19,409 nt of DNA from JASFRI01 sp050115015. GTDB lineage: Bacteria > Acidobacteriota > Polarisedimenticolia > CBDVAL01. The stretch is taken from NCBI GenBank assembly GCA_050115015.1, contig JASFRI010000030.1, positions 1 through 19,409 of the forward strand. The letters are read 5' to 3'. Of this stretch, positions 7,213-14,580 are shown in pieces; position 1 is the stretch's first letter, and each line of letters starts with the position of its first letter. Below the pieces are notes generated by a model. That model had not been told where the DNA came from and searched no databases. It worked only from the letters and a program-made list of their open reading frames with translations. The position numbers and the translations under genes are program-made.

Positions 7213-9504
7213 TCAACCCCCGGCGGCCGCCAGGAGTTGCTGGCCGATCGGCTGTTCCGGGTAGAGCTCGATGATCCGCCGGGCCAGGTCGCGGGCCTCT
7301 TCGGTGCGGCCGCGGCGGAGCAGGTGGTCCGCCAGGGCGTAGAGGTAGTCGAGGCCCTCCGGCTCGAGATCCAGCGCAGCGCGGAGGGATCGCTCGGCGT
7401 CGTCGAGGCGGCCGAGCTGCTGCTCGAGCAGGCCGAGGTTGTAGCGGACCCGCGGGTTTCCGGGGTTTCGCGCCGCGCTCCTGGACAGCCAGTCGACGGC
7501 CTCCTCCGGTCGACCCATCTCGACGAGCAGCAGGCCCAGGGAGTACATCGCCTCGGCATGGTCGGGGTAGTCCCGGACGATCTCCCGCAGGAGCGTCTCC
7601 GCCTCGCGGTTGCGGCCCTGGCCACTCAGGAGGATGGCGAGGTTCAGCTTGGCGGGGCTGAAGCCGTCGTCGATGCGGAGGGCATTCCGGTAGTAGCGCT
7701 CCGCGGCGACGGCGTTCCCCATCGCCGCCTCCAGGTTCCCGAGGTTGTAGCTGGAGCTGGCGAAGTCCAGCTCGTAGGCCATCGACTCCCGGTACTCGGC
7801 GAGCGCCTTCTCGAACGCCTCCTGCTGGTAGGGCTTCAGGCGGTCGCGGGGGACCGGCGCGAGCCCGGAGACCGCTGCCATGCGCACCGCCTTGACGGGG
7901 TCCGAGAGGAGCGGCGCGAGGCGCTCCACGTCCGCCGGCGTACGCAGGACGAGGTGGGCGGCGGCGGTGCGGCGGAGGAGGGGCTCGTCGGAGTCGATGG
8001 CCGCGGCGAGGGCGGCCTCCTCCTCCGGTCCCGACGATCGGGCCAGCAGCTCGAGGGCGGTGGCGCGCACGATGGGGGACTGGAGGTCGCTCGCCGCCAG
8101 GCGCCCGAGCTCCGGATCGGCGCCGGCGTCCCCCGCCCGGGCCGCGGCGAAGGCGGTCCCGAACTGGGGCTTGCGGGCCTCCCCGTACCACTTCCGGTAG
8201 GCGTCCAGGGACCACTGCAGCGGCCGGTCGTCGTGGCAGCCCGACTGGGTGCAGGCGTTGGGGACGCCGATGGAGGCGGTCAGGTCCGGCCGCGGCACCC
8301 GGAAGCTGTGGTCCGCGCGCCAGTCGATCACCATGTAGGGTCGCTCGACCATGTGACACTTGACGCACTTCGCGCCGTCCGACTCCTTCCCCTCGTGGAT
8401 CTTCTTGTGGAAGTGGTGGTCCCGGGTGTCGTAGACCTCCCGCTGGTGACACTGCAGGCAGAGGTCGTTTCCCTCCCGGTGCAGCTTCAGGCTGTGGCTG
8501 TCGTGGCAGTCGGGGCAGCCCACTTCGCGGGCGTACATCTTGCTCTGCAGGAAGGAGCCGTAGACGTAGACCTCGTCGAGGATCTGACCGTCGGCGTGGT
8601 AGAGCCCTTCCTCGAGCAGGCTGGGCAGCATCTCGTCGAGCAGCTCCGATCCCGTGTGGTCGTAGTCCCCCAGCTCGGCACGGCGGGAGTGGCACGGTGC
8701 GCAGAGCTCGACGATGCCGTGGGGCGAGATCCGGGAGGTGGACACCACCAGGCCGGCGTCGGGCAGCTCGGGACGCGCCATCGGCTGGATCTTCGCCCAG
8801 GCGACGTGCCGGGACCCGGGACCGTGGCAGGCCTCGCAGCCGACGTCGATGTCCGTCCAGGTCGTCTCGTAGCTGTCGGTGTCGGGGTCGTACCCCTTCC
8901 GGAGGTTCGTGGAGTGGCACTCCGCGCACATGGAGTTCCAGTTCTGCCCGCCGCGGGTCCAGTGGAGCCAGTCCTCCGGCGGGATCTCCTGTCCGGGGTA
9001 CTGCCGGTACCAGCGCTTGCGCTCGGTGTCCCAGGTGACCGACAGGGTCTGCAGGCGCCCGCCCGGGAACGGCACCAGGTACTGCTGGAGCGGCTCGTGG
9101 CCGAAGACGTAGGCCACCTGGAACTCGGCGATGGCGCCGTCGGGCCCCTCGGTGGAGACGAGGAAGGCACCGTCCCGACGGTAGAAGCGGGACGTCACGC
9201 CCTGGTACTCGAAGACGGCGTCGTCGAAGTCCCCGAGCACCGTCTCCTCCGTGGCGACGTCCATCGCCAGGTCGTGGTCGGAGCCGGTCCACCGCTCCCA
9301 CTCCACCTGGTGGCAGTCACGGCAGGCGGCGCCCCCGACGAAGGCCGCCTCCTGATCGCCGATCGCCCCGGGCGCCGCCGGCCCGGAGCGCAGGAGCGAC
9401 AGCGGGACGGTGGCGACGATGACGGCGAGGGCGGTCAGCCCGATCCGCTCCCATCGCCACAGCCGTGGATCGCGACCGGCGGTGTCCCTCGGGAACGCGC
9501 TCAC
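7213..9504 (-). CDS. octahaem c-type cytochrome with HEAT-like and TPR domains
   Basis: A 763-residue protein starting at GTG 9504, which overlaps the Rieske TGA (GTGA), so it is probably coupled. A hydrophobic segment (about 21-38) is a signal or anchor and places the protein in the periplasm. Seven CXXCH sites lie at residues 61, 193, 223, 268, 330, 349 and 380. An eighth, longer C-TQSG-CH (418-424, CX4CH) gives eight predicted haems. Many extra His residues (for example in DHHFHKKIH) can act as distal ligands. The haem part resembles cytochrome c554-like (PF13435) proteins. Residues of about 465-550 look HEAT-like, and residues of about 580-750 form TPR units (YNLGNLEAAMG, YSLGLLLVEMG, YNLGLLEQQLG). 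As the last gene of the Rieske/b operon it probably accepts electrons from the Rieske centre. The TPRs may bind a partner or a terminal acceptor complex. Confidence 0.9.
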   Translation of the reverse strand: MSAFPRDTAGRDPRLWRWERIGLTALAVIVATVPLSLLRSGPAAPGAIGDQEAAFVGGAACRDCHQVEWERWTGSDHDLAMDVATEETVLGDFDDAVFEYQGVTSRFYRRDGAFLVSTEGPDGAIAEFQVAYVFGHEPLQQYLVPFPGGRLQTLSVTWDTERKRWYRQYPGQEIPPEDWLHWTRGGQNWNSMCAECHSTNLRKGYDPDTDSYETTWTDIDVGCEACHGPGSRHVAWAKIQPMARPELPDAGLVVSTSRISPHGIVELCAPCHSRRAELGDYDHTGSELLDEMLPSLLEEGLYHADGQILDEVYVYGSFLQSKMYAREVGCPDCHDSHSLKLHREGNDLCLQCHQREVYDTRDHHFHKKIHEGKESDGAKCVKCHMVERPYMVIDWRADHSFRVPRPDLTASIGVPNACTQSGCHDDRPLQWSLDAYRKWYGEARKPQFGTAFAAARAGDAGADPELGRLAASDLQSPIVRATALELLARSSGPEEEAALAAAIDSDEPLLRRTAAAHLVLRTPADVERLAPLLSDPVKAVRMAAVSGLAPVPRDRLKPYQQEAFEKALAEYRESMAYELDFASSSYNLGNLEAAMGNAVAAERYYRNALRIDDGFSPAKLNLAILLSGQGRNREAETLLREIVRDYPDHAEAMYSLGLLLVEMGRPEEAVDWLSRSAARNPGNPRVRYNLGLLEQQLGRLDDAERSLRAALDLEPEGLDYLYALADHLLRRGRTEEARDLARRIIELYPEQPIGQQLLAAAGG

Positions 9505-10058
9505 GCCCGCGCCGCCTGGGAGGCGTCGTAGGCCTGGCGGCGCTCCATCCGGCCCGTGTCGACCTTGACGATGCCGTTCTCGATCCGCACCGGATAGAGG
9601 TCCAGGGGCCTGGAGGCCGGAGGCGAGAGCACGGCGCCCGTGATGTCGAAGGACGATGCGTGGCAGGGACAGTCGAAGCGTCCCGTCGCGGCGTTCCAGG
9701 GAACGGTGCAGCCCAGGTGGGTGCAGGTCCGGTCCAGGGCCAGGAAGCCGCCGTCGGCCAGGCGGGCGAGGTAGAACCTCCCGCCGGGGAACGCCGTCAC
9801 GGTCCCCGGGGCGAAGCGGTCCACCGGGCCAGCGATCACCACCGACCGCGGCGTTGCCCCTCGCGCTCCCCGAGGCCGCAGGAAGGACCCGACGATCCAG
9901 ACGACCTCGGCGGCGAGCGCGCCGACGAGGCCGCCCCAGATCCAGACCAAGGCGCGGCGCCGATCCGGGTGGTCCGGGGCGTTCCCCGGGACCGTCGGGG
10001 GAGCGGGGGCGGGCGGGGGCTCCGCCGGCCGGTCGGACCGCCTCCTCTTGCGGGCCAT
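9501..10058 (-). CDS. Rieske [2Fe-2S] subunit of a cytochrome b complex
   Basis: A 185-residue Rieske protein. A Pro-rich N terminus with an Arg cluster (DRRRAL, 32-37) precedes one membrane helix (about 38-60), consistent with a Tat-type signal anchor. The cluster ligands are in CTHLGC (112-117) and CPCHASSF (130-137), including the two disulfide Cys residues, so the centre should be of high-potential Rieske type. It transfers electrons from quinol at the cytochrome b Qo site to a c-type haem, here probably the octahaem cytochrome. The gene starts 3 nt after the cytochrome b stop codon and its own stop overlaps the start of the multihaem cytochrome gene. Confidence 0.93.
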   Translation of the reverse strand: MARKRRRSDRPAEPPPAPAPPTVPGNAPDHPDRRRALVWIWGGLVGALAAEVVWIVGSFLRPRGARGATPRSVVIAGPVDRFAPGTVTAFPGGRFYLARLADGGFLALDRTCTHLGCTVPWNAATGRFDCPCHASSFDITGAVLSPPASRPLDLYPVRIENGIVKVDTGRMERRQAYDASQAARA

Positions 10059-10061
10059 CCC

Positions 10062-11357
10062 TCAGCCGCCCCAGGGGAACGCCAGCGCCATCCCCTCGCC
10101 GCGGAAGACGGCGCCGACCAGCGTCAACGTCGCGAACCCCACTACCAGGAACACGATGACCGTCTGGAGGGACTCGTTCCGGCCCAGCCGGAGTCGGTGC
10201 CGGAGGCCGAGCACGACCACCGCCGTCGCCCCGGCCAGCAGCGCCGTCGGGACCAGACCGCGGGAGAGCAGCCCCCCCGAGGAGGGCGGCAGGGATGCAT
10301 CCAGCAGCACGCCGGCCGTCGCCAGGACGGCCGCCAGGATCGCCGCGACCCCCGCCGCGCGCCGCCCCGCCTCGGAGAGGAACCAGCACCCGGTGGCCCC
10401 GTCGTCGTTCCCCAGCCACGGGAGCGCCACGAACGCGACGAGCGCCGCCAGGGGAACGACGAGCACCGCGAAGACCGGGTGCAGGTGGATCAGCAGCTCC
10501 TGGAAGCCCATGAAGTACCAGGGCGCCTTCGCCGGGTTTGGGCTCATTCCGGGGTTCGCGCGCTCGCCGATGGGCGCCCCCACGACGGCCCCGAGGACCA
10601 CGACGAGCGCCAGCACCACGAGGGCCTGGGAGGCCTCGCGGAGCAGCAGGTCCGGGAAGAACAGGACCTTTTCCTCCGTCTCCTCGCCGTCCGGAGGGGG
10701 CTCGACCACGCCGCCGGCCCGGCGAACCCGCCAGAAGTGGAACGCCATCAGGACGATCGCCAGCACCGGCAGGACCGTCGTGTGGTAGGTGTAGAACGTG
10801 AGCAGGGTGTCGGCGCCCACGTCCGTCCCGCCCCGTGCGATCGCCTCGAGCCCGGCGCCGATCAGCGGCACATAGGAGAGCATCCCGGTCGAGATCGTCA
10901 CCGCCCAGAACGCCCGCTGGTCCCACGGAAGCAGGTAGCCGGTGAACGCCGCGGCGAGCACGCCGCCGAGCAACGCCGCGCCGATGATCCAGTTCAGGCG
11001 CCGCGGACGGTGATATCCCCCCGTGAACACCACCCTCGCCACGTGCAGCAGCACGACCACGACCAGCAGGTTGGCGCTCCAGTAGTGCACCCCCCGGACC
11101 AGGGGTCCGAAGCGGACCGCGTCGGTCAGCGTCCGGACCGAGTCGTAGGCGACGTCGGGGACCGGCTGGTAGACGAGCAGCATCAGGATCCCGGTGAGGG
11201 CCAGGGTGCACCAGAGGACCAGCGACGACCCGCCGAGGCCGAAGGTGTGGGTCCACCGCACGGTCCGGCGCGGCAGGCGGATCGGGCGCAGATGGAACAG
11301 GAACGTGCCGCGCGTCAGCTTCGCCCGCTCGCGATCGGTTCGCGGCAGGACGGTCAT
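10062..11357 (-). CDS. cytochrome b, b6-type with fused subunit-IV-like C-terminal half
   Basis: A 431-residue membrane protein; its ATG overlaps the stop of the MscS gene (ATGA). The N-terminal half matches cytochrome b6. Haem ligands H91 and H105 (HX13H) lie in one helix and H192 and H207 (HX14H) in the next; this 13/14 spacing is that of b6f complexes. TGYLLPWDQRAFWAV (139-153) and GGTDVG are also characteristic. The C-terminal half adds about four helices with APWYFMGFQEL (278-288) where PEWY normally lies. The residue equivalent to the cysteine that binds haem ci in b6 appears to be Gly40. It oxidises quinol and moves electrons across the inner membrane with the Rieske subunit. The operon shows no cytochrome c1 or f gene. 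Confidence 0.92.
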   Translation of the reverse strand: MTVLPRTDRERAKLTRGTFLFHLRPIRLPRRTVRWTHTFGLGGSSLVLWCTLALTGILMLLVYQPVPDVAYDSVRTLTDAVRFGPLVRGVHYWSANLLVVVVLLHVARVVFTGGYHRPRRLNWIIGAALLGGVLAAAFTGYLLPWDQRAFWAVTISTGMLSYVPLIGAGLEAIARGGTDVGADTLLTFYTYHTTVLPVLAIVLMAFHFWRVRRAGGVVEPPPDGEETEEKVLFFPDLLLREASQALVVLALVVVLGAVVGAPIGERANPGMSPNPAKAPWYFMGFQELLIHLHPVFAVLVVPLAALVAFVALPWLGNDDGATGCWFLSEAGRRAAGVAAILAAVLATAGVLLDASLPPSSGGLLSRGLVPTALLAGATAVVVLGLRHRLRLGRNESLQTVIVFLVVGFATLTLVGAVFRGEGMALAFPWGG

Positions 11358-12571
11358 CCCGCAGCGGCCTCCGCCTGCTCCGGCAGGCTCGCCACGTGGA
11401 GCGTCGAGGTGGGGTAGGCGATCTCCGCGCCGTGGTTCGTGATGATCGCCGAGATCCGGAGCAGGATCCGGTGCTTGATCTCGTGGTACTCGGTCCACTT
11501 CGTCGTCTTGGTGAAGGTGTAGACGAAGAAGTCCACGGAACTCGGGCCGAAGGCGTTGAAGTTCACCATGAGCGTGCGGTTCGTGTCGATGTCCGGATGG
11601 CTCTCGAGCATCGAGCGGACCTCGGAGGTGATCGCATCCATCTGGGCGATGTCGTCGTAGCGGATGCCGATGGTTTCGTAGATCCGGCGGTTCAGCATCC
11701 GCTGGGGGTTCTCGATGGCGATGGTGGTGAACACGCTGTTCGGAACGTAGAGCGGGCGCTGGTCGAAGGTCCGGATCCGGGTGAGGCGCCAGCCGATGTA
11801 CTCCACGGTCCCCTCGATGGTGCGGTCCGGCGAGCGGATCCACTCGCCCACGCGGAACGGCTGGTCCAGGTAGATCGTCAGCCCGCCGAAGAAGTTGGCC
11901 AGCAGGTCCTTCGCCGCGAAGCCCACGGCGATCCCGCCGATCCCCCCGAAGGCCAGGACCGCCGAGATGTTCACGCCGATCTGCTGCAGGCCGATCAGCA
12001 CCGCGGTGACCCCCACCGAGAGCCGTGCCAGCTTGCCGATGGCGTCGACGGTGGTCGGGTCCCAGCGCTCCTCCTCCGGGCTGTCCGCGGAGTACGCGAC
12101 GAGGTTCTTCTCCGCCTCGCGGGTGAACCGCAGGAGGAACAAGGTGACGCTCACGATCAGCGCCAGCACGACGACGTTGTGGATGTAGAGGGAGTCGATA
12201 TCGATGAAGGCGAGGGCCTGCGCCAGGCCGACGACCCAGATCAGCAGGCTGATCGGCCTCGCAAGCGACTGGATCAGCGCGTCGTCCCATGGGGTCCGGG
12301 TCTTTTCCAGGCGCCGGGCGACGCGCTTCAGGATGCCGCGCTGGACGAAGTCCAGCAGGAGCGCGAAGAAGACGACGGTGAACACCTGCACCGCCGTCAT
12401 CCAGCCCCCCTCGCCGGTCCGGGCGACGATGAGATCCCGCACACCACCGAAGATGTTCTCGGTGACCGCCGTTCGCGCGCCCTCCTGCGCGGCGTCAGCT
12501 CCCCGCGCGAGCGCCGCTCCCGGCGCGCCGAGCAGCAGCAATCCTGCCCCCGATCCTGCCAGCTTTCGCAT
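11354..12571 (-). CDS. MscS-family mechanosensitive channel
   Basis: A 405-residue protein with an SD (GGGAGG) just before ATG 12571. A signal-peptide-like N terminus (1-22) is followed by hydrophobic helices (about 57-75, 105-122 and 130-148). The MscS pore helix lies at about residues 203-232 (VLAFGGIGGIAVGFAAKDLL). The beta domain follows, with QPFRVGEWI (237-245), GTVEYIGWRLTRIRTFD and VPNSVF (276-281), then the alpha/beta C-terminal domain. Such channels open under membrane tension to release solutes. Its stop codon overlaps the cytochrome b start, which is unusual company and suggests co-expression with the respiratory complex. It resembles larger MscS homologues (YnaI-like) rather than E. 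coli MscS itself. Confidence 0.9.
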   Translation of the reverse strand: MRKLAGSGAGLLLLGAPGAALARGADAAQEGARTAVTENIFGGVRDLIVARTGEGGWMTAVQVFTVVFFALLLDFVQRGILKRVARRLEKTRTPWDDALIQSLARPISLLIWVVGLAQALAFIDIDSLYIHNVVVLALIVSVTLFLLRFTREAEKNLVAYSADSPEEERWDPTTVDAIGKLARLSVGVTAVLIGLQQIGVNISAVLAFGGIGGIAVGFAAKDLLANFFGGLTIYLDQPFRVGEWIRSPDRTIEGTVEYIGWRLTRIRTFDQRPLYVPNSVFTTIAIENPQRMLNRRIYETIGIRYDDIAQMDAITSEVRSMLESHPDIDTNRTLMVNFNAFGPSSVDFFVYTFTKTTKWTEYHEIKHRILLRISAIITNHGAEIAYPTSTLHVASLPEQAEAAAG

Positions 12572-12602
12572 CGTCCTCCCACCCTCGAGATTCGGCGGTC
12601 CG

Positions 12603-12611
12603 ATCCTAGCA
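12603..12611 (-). promoter_or_regulatory. candidate extended -10 promoter (TGCTAGGAT) for the mscS-cytochrome b operon
   Basis: The minus strand reads GTGCTAGGAT, an extended -10 (TGN plus TAGGAT), ending 31 nt upstream of the MscS ATG. This leaves a short leader that includes the SD. There is no recognisable -35 at 17 bp. It is nearly identical to the GTGCTAGAAT upstream of the ferritin-like gene. Confidence 0.4.
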
Positions 12612-12651
12612 CGACCCCGCGACGGTGGGATCGCGACCCTCCGGTGCCGTC

Positions 12652-12680
12652 TTGACCCCCCGCCGGTCGAGGTGTATTGT
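12652..12680 (+). promoter_or_regulatory. sigma70-type promoter of the DUF134-selenoprotein cassette
   Basis: TTGACC (12652-12657) and TATTGT (12675-12680) are separated by 17 bp, a good match to the -35/-10 consensus. The DUF134 start codon lies 29 nt downstream of the -10, leaving a short leader containing GGGAGG. It faces away from the MscS operon promoter. Confidence 0.65.
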
Positions 12681-12692
12681 GTATATGCACAA
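12677..12692. promoter_or_regulatory. palindromic candidate operator over the -10/start site
   Basis: TTGTGTATATGCACAA matches its own reverse complement at 14 of 16 positions, with an AT-rich centre in an otherwise very GC-rich region. It overlaps the -10 and the predicted transcript start of the cassette. Repression by the encoded DUF134 HTH protein is an inference. Confidence 0.45.
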
Positions 12693-12709
12693 AAAAGGGA
12701 GGCGCCACG

Positions 12710-13063
12710 ATGCCGCGACCCCACAAGCACCGGCGCTGCCGGGCCCACGACGGCGACCGCGTGTTCAAGCCCCGCGCGATCCCGATGACGCGGCTGCAGA
12801 CCATCTCCCTCGAGCTGAGCGAGCTGGAGGCCATGCGGCTGTGTGACCGGGAGGGACTGGATCAGGAGGCTGCCGGCGAGCGCATGGAGGTCTCCCGGGG
12901 GACCGTGCAGCGCCTGCTCAAGACGGGACGCGCGAAGGTGGTGGAGGCCCTCGTGGACGGACGCGCCCTGGTGGTCGCCGAGGGAGCGCCGCACGAGGAT
13001 CTCACACCGGGGCCCGCCCGACGCCGGAGGGGCCGGCGGCATGGGGGCGGCCGTCCGCTGTAG
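12710..13063 (+). CDS. DUF134-family HTH regulator
   Basis: A 117-residue protein with the family N-terminal signature MPRPHKHRR and a sigma70-region-4-like helix-turn-helix at about 37-80 (LSELEAMRLCDREGL, then MEVSRGTVQRLL). The chosen ATG lies 8 nt after GGGAGG and fits the family start; an upstream in-frame ATG at 12686 would fall within the promoter. DUF134 (PF02001) proteins are short DNA-binding proteins often encoded beside NifX/NafY-type cofactor-binding proteins, exactly as here (next gene 17 nt away). The C-terminal tail is Arg/Gly-rich. It probably autoregulates the cassette, possibly through the palindrome at 12677-12692. Confidence 0.85.
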   Translation: MPRPHKHRRCRAHDGDRVFKPRAIPMTRLQTISLELSELEAMRLCDREGLDQEAAGERMEVSRGTVQRLLKTGRAKVVEALVDGRALVVAEGAPHEDLTPGPARRRRGRRHGGGRPL

Positions 13064-13080
13064 TCCCGAGAAGGGAGCTC

Positions 13081-13509
13081 ATGATGCGTGTCGGGATGAC
13101 CGTGTTGCGGGAGGATCCGGAGTCCGCCCTGTCGCCGCACTTTGCCAAGGCCAAGTGGCTGCTGGTTTGCGGGGAAGAAGACCCGGTGCTGCGGCGGAAC
13201 GAGTCGTTGCGGGCGCGGGAGGTCGTCGAGGCGTTCGAGGCCGCCGGGTGCTCCGACGTCATCTGCGCCGCCCTCGGACCCGGGGCGCTCCGGCATCTCG
13301 AGGACGCGGGGATCCGGGCCTGGTACGGCCCGGAGGGCGTGCCCGCGGGAACGCTCCTCGGACGGCTGGAGCGGGGCGAGCTGGCCCGCGCCCTGGAGGC
13401 GCACCCCGCCGACGAGTCCGCTGGCGGCCCGGAGCCCGGCGCCGGACGGCGGCACCGCCATCGCCACGGGCCCGGCTGTCGCGAGCGCGGCCGGGGGTGC
13501 CACCGCTGA
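13081..13509 (+). CDS. NifX/NafY-like dinitrogenase-cofactor-binding domain protein with His/Cys tail
   Basis: A 142-residue protein beginning MMRVGMTVLREDPESALSPHFAKAK, the first strand and SPHF loop of the PF02579 fold that binds Fe-Mo or Fe-S clusters. It then shows the alternating strand-helix pattern (CSDVICAALGPGALRHLEDAGI). A low-complexity tail follows, with RRHRHRHGPGC and a terminal GCHR, a probable metal-binding extension. An SD (AAGGGAG) precedes two consecutive ATGs, so translation could start at 13081 or 13084. No nif genes are in the window, so a metal-cluster or metal-handling role outside nitrogen fixation is likely. It is the second gene of the cassette. Confidence 0.8.
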   Translation: MMRVGMTVLREDPESALSPHFAKAKWLLVCGEEDPVLRRNESLRAREVVEAFEAAGCSDVICAALGPGALRHLEDAGIRAWYGPEGVPAGTLLGRLERGELARALEAHPADESAGGPEPGAGRRHRHRHGPGCRERGRGCHR

Positions 13510-13542
13510 GGGGGCCATCCTCCCGGCGGAAAGGAGGACGCC

Positions 13543-14541
13543 ATGGACCGGAAAGGGGAGTTTCCCGCCGCGCTGTGCCGGGCGGGACGGTGCGAGGACG
13601 CCATCGCGGCGCTCGAGGAGCACCTCCGCGTGCACCCGCACGACCCGGACCTCCACTACCAGCTCGGCTACTGCTACGTGGGCGCGTGCCGCGCCCACCG
13701 GCTGGTCCAGCCCGACATCGCCCTGGCTCACTTCCGGCTGGCCCTGTCCCTCTCGAGCGCGAGCCGCGATCCGGCGGGACGGGCACGGATCCTGGGCGCA
13801 CTCGGGAACGCCTACCGACGGACCGCCGGCGCGACGGATGCCGCGACGTTCCGGACGGCCATCCGCTGTCACCGGGAGGCCGCCCGGCTGCTGCGGGACC
13901 AGGGCGATGCCGACGGCTGGGCGCGGGAGGAATTCAACCTCGGAAACGCCTGGTGCGAGGCGTCCGAGGCCGCCTTCCCCGACCGGTGGCGGCGGGCGAT
14001 CCGGCACTACGAGGCGGCGCTCACGGTGCGGGGTCCGGAGGTCGACCCGGAGCGCCACGCCACCGTGCTGCAGAACCTGGGGACGGCCTACCGGCAGATC
14101 CGGACGGGCGACCGGGTGGCCAACGTGAACCGCGCGGTCGCCTGCTACCGGGAGGCGCTGCGCGTGTTCACGCATCGCCGCTTTCCGGGGCGCTTCGCGG
14201 CCCTGCACAACAACCTGGGGAACGCCTTCTTGTCGCTGAGCACGGCGGATCCGCCGCGGCGGGAACGGCATCTGCGGCGTTCCCTGAGGCATCTGGGGCT
14301 CGCCCTCCGGATCTGGACGCGGCGTGAGCATCCCTGCGATCACGCGGTGGCGGACTTCAATCGCGGCAACGTCCTGGTCTGCCTGGCCGGCTGCCGGGGC
14401 GGGAGCCGCGACTGCCTGGCGCGGGCGGCCGCCTGCTTCCACCAGGCCGCGGGGTGCTTCCGGGCCTGCGGGCAGCCCGGCCGGGCGAAGGTGGCGGATG
14501 CGCTCCTGGACCAGGTCCAGGCGACGCTCCGGGCGGCCTGA
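13543..14541 (+). CDS. cysteine-rich tetratricopeptide-repeat protein
   Basis: A 332-residue protein with no signal peptide, preceded by a strong SD (AAGGAGG). Helical repeats of TPR type run through most of it: DAIAALEEHLRVHPHDPDLHYQLGYCY, LGNAYRRTAG, EFNLGNAWCE, LQNLGTAYRQ, HNNLGNAFLS. It contains 14 Cys. Six are in a C-terminal stretch at 280, 284, 291, 298, 305 and 309, spaced 4-7-7-7-4, which would line them on one helical face. No enzymatic motif is seen. It is probably a cytosolic scaffold that binds a partner or metal, co-expressed with the NifX-like protein (33 nt upstream) and the exporter (39 nt downstream). Confidence 0.75.
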   Translation: MDRKGEFPAALCRAGRCEDAIAALEEHLRVHPHDPDLHYQLGYCYVGACRAHRLVQPDIALAHFRLALSLSSASRDPAGRARILGALGNAYRRTAGATDAATFRTAIRCHREAARLLRDQGDADGWAREEFNLGNAWCEASEAAFPDRWRRAIRHYEAALTVRGPEVDPERHATVLQNLGTAYRQIRTGDRVANVNRAVACYREALRVFTHRRFPGRFAALHNNLGNAFLSLSTADPPRRERHLRRSLRHLGLALRIWTRREHPCDHAVADFNRGNVLVCLAGCRGGSRDCLARAAACFHQAAGCFRACGQPGRAKVADALLDQVQATLRAA

Positions 14542-14580
14542 GGCGACGCGGCGGATGCGCTGCGACGGGGGGGCCGGGGC

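Noticed and set aside
6823..9531. Long plus-strand open frame opposite the multihaem cytochrome
   Set aside because: No domain, and it runs antisense to a gene with eight haem motifs.
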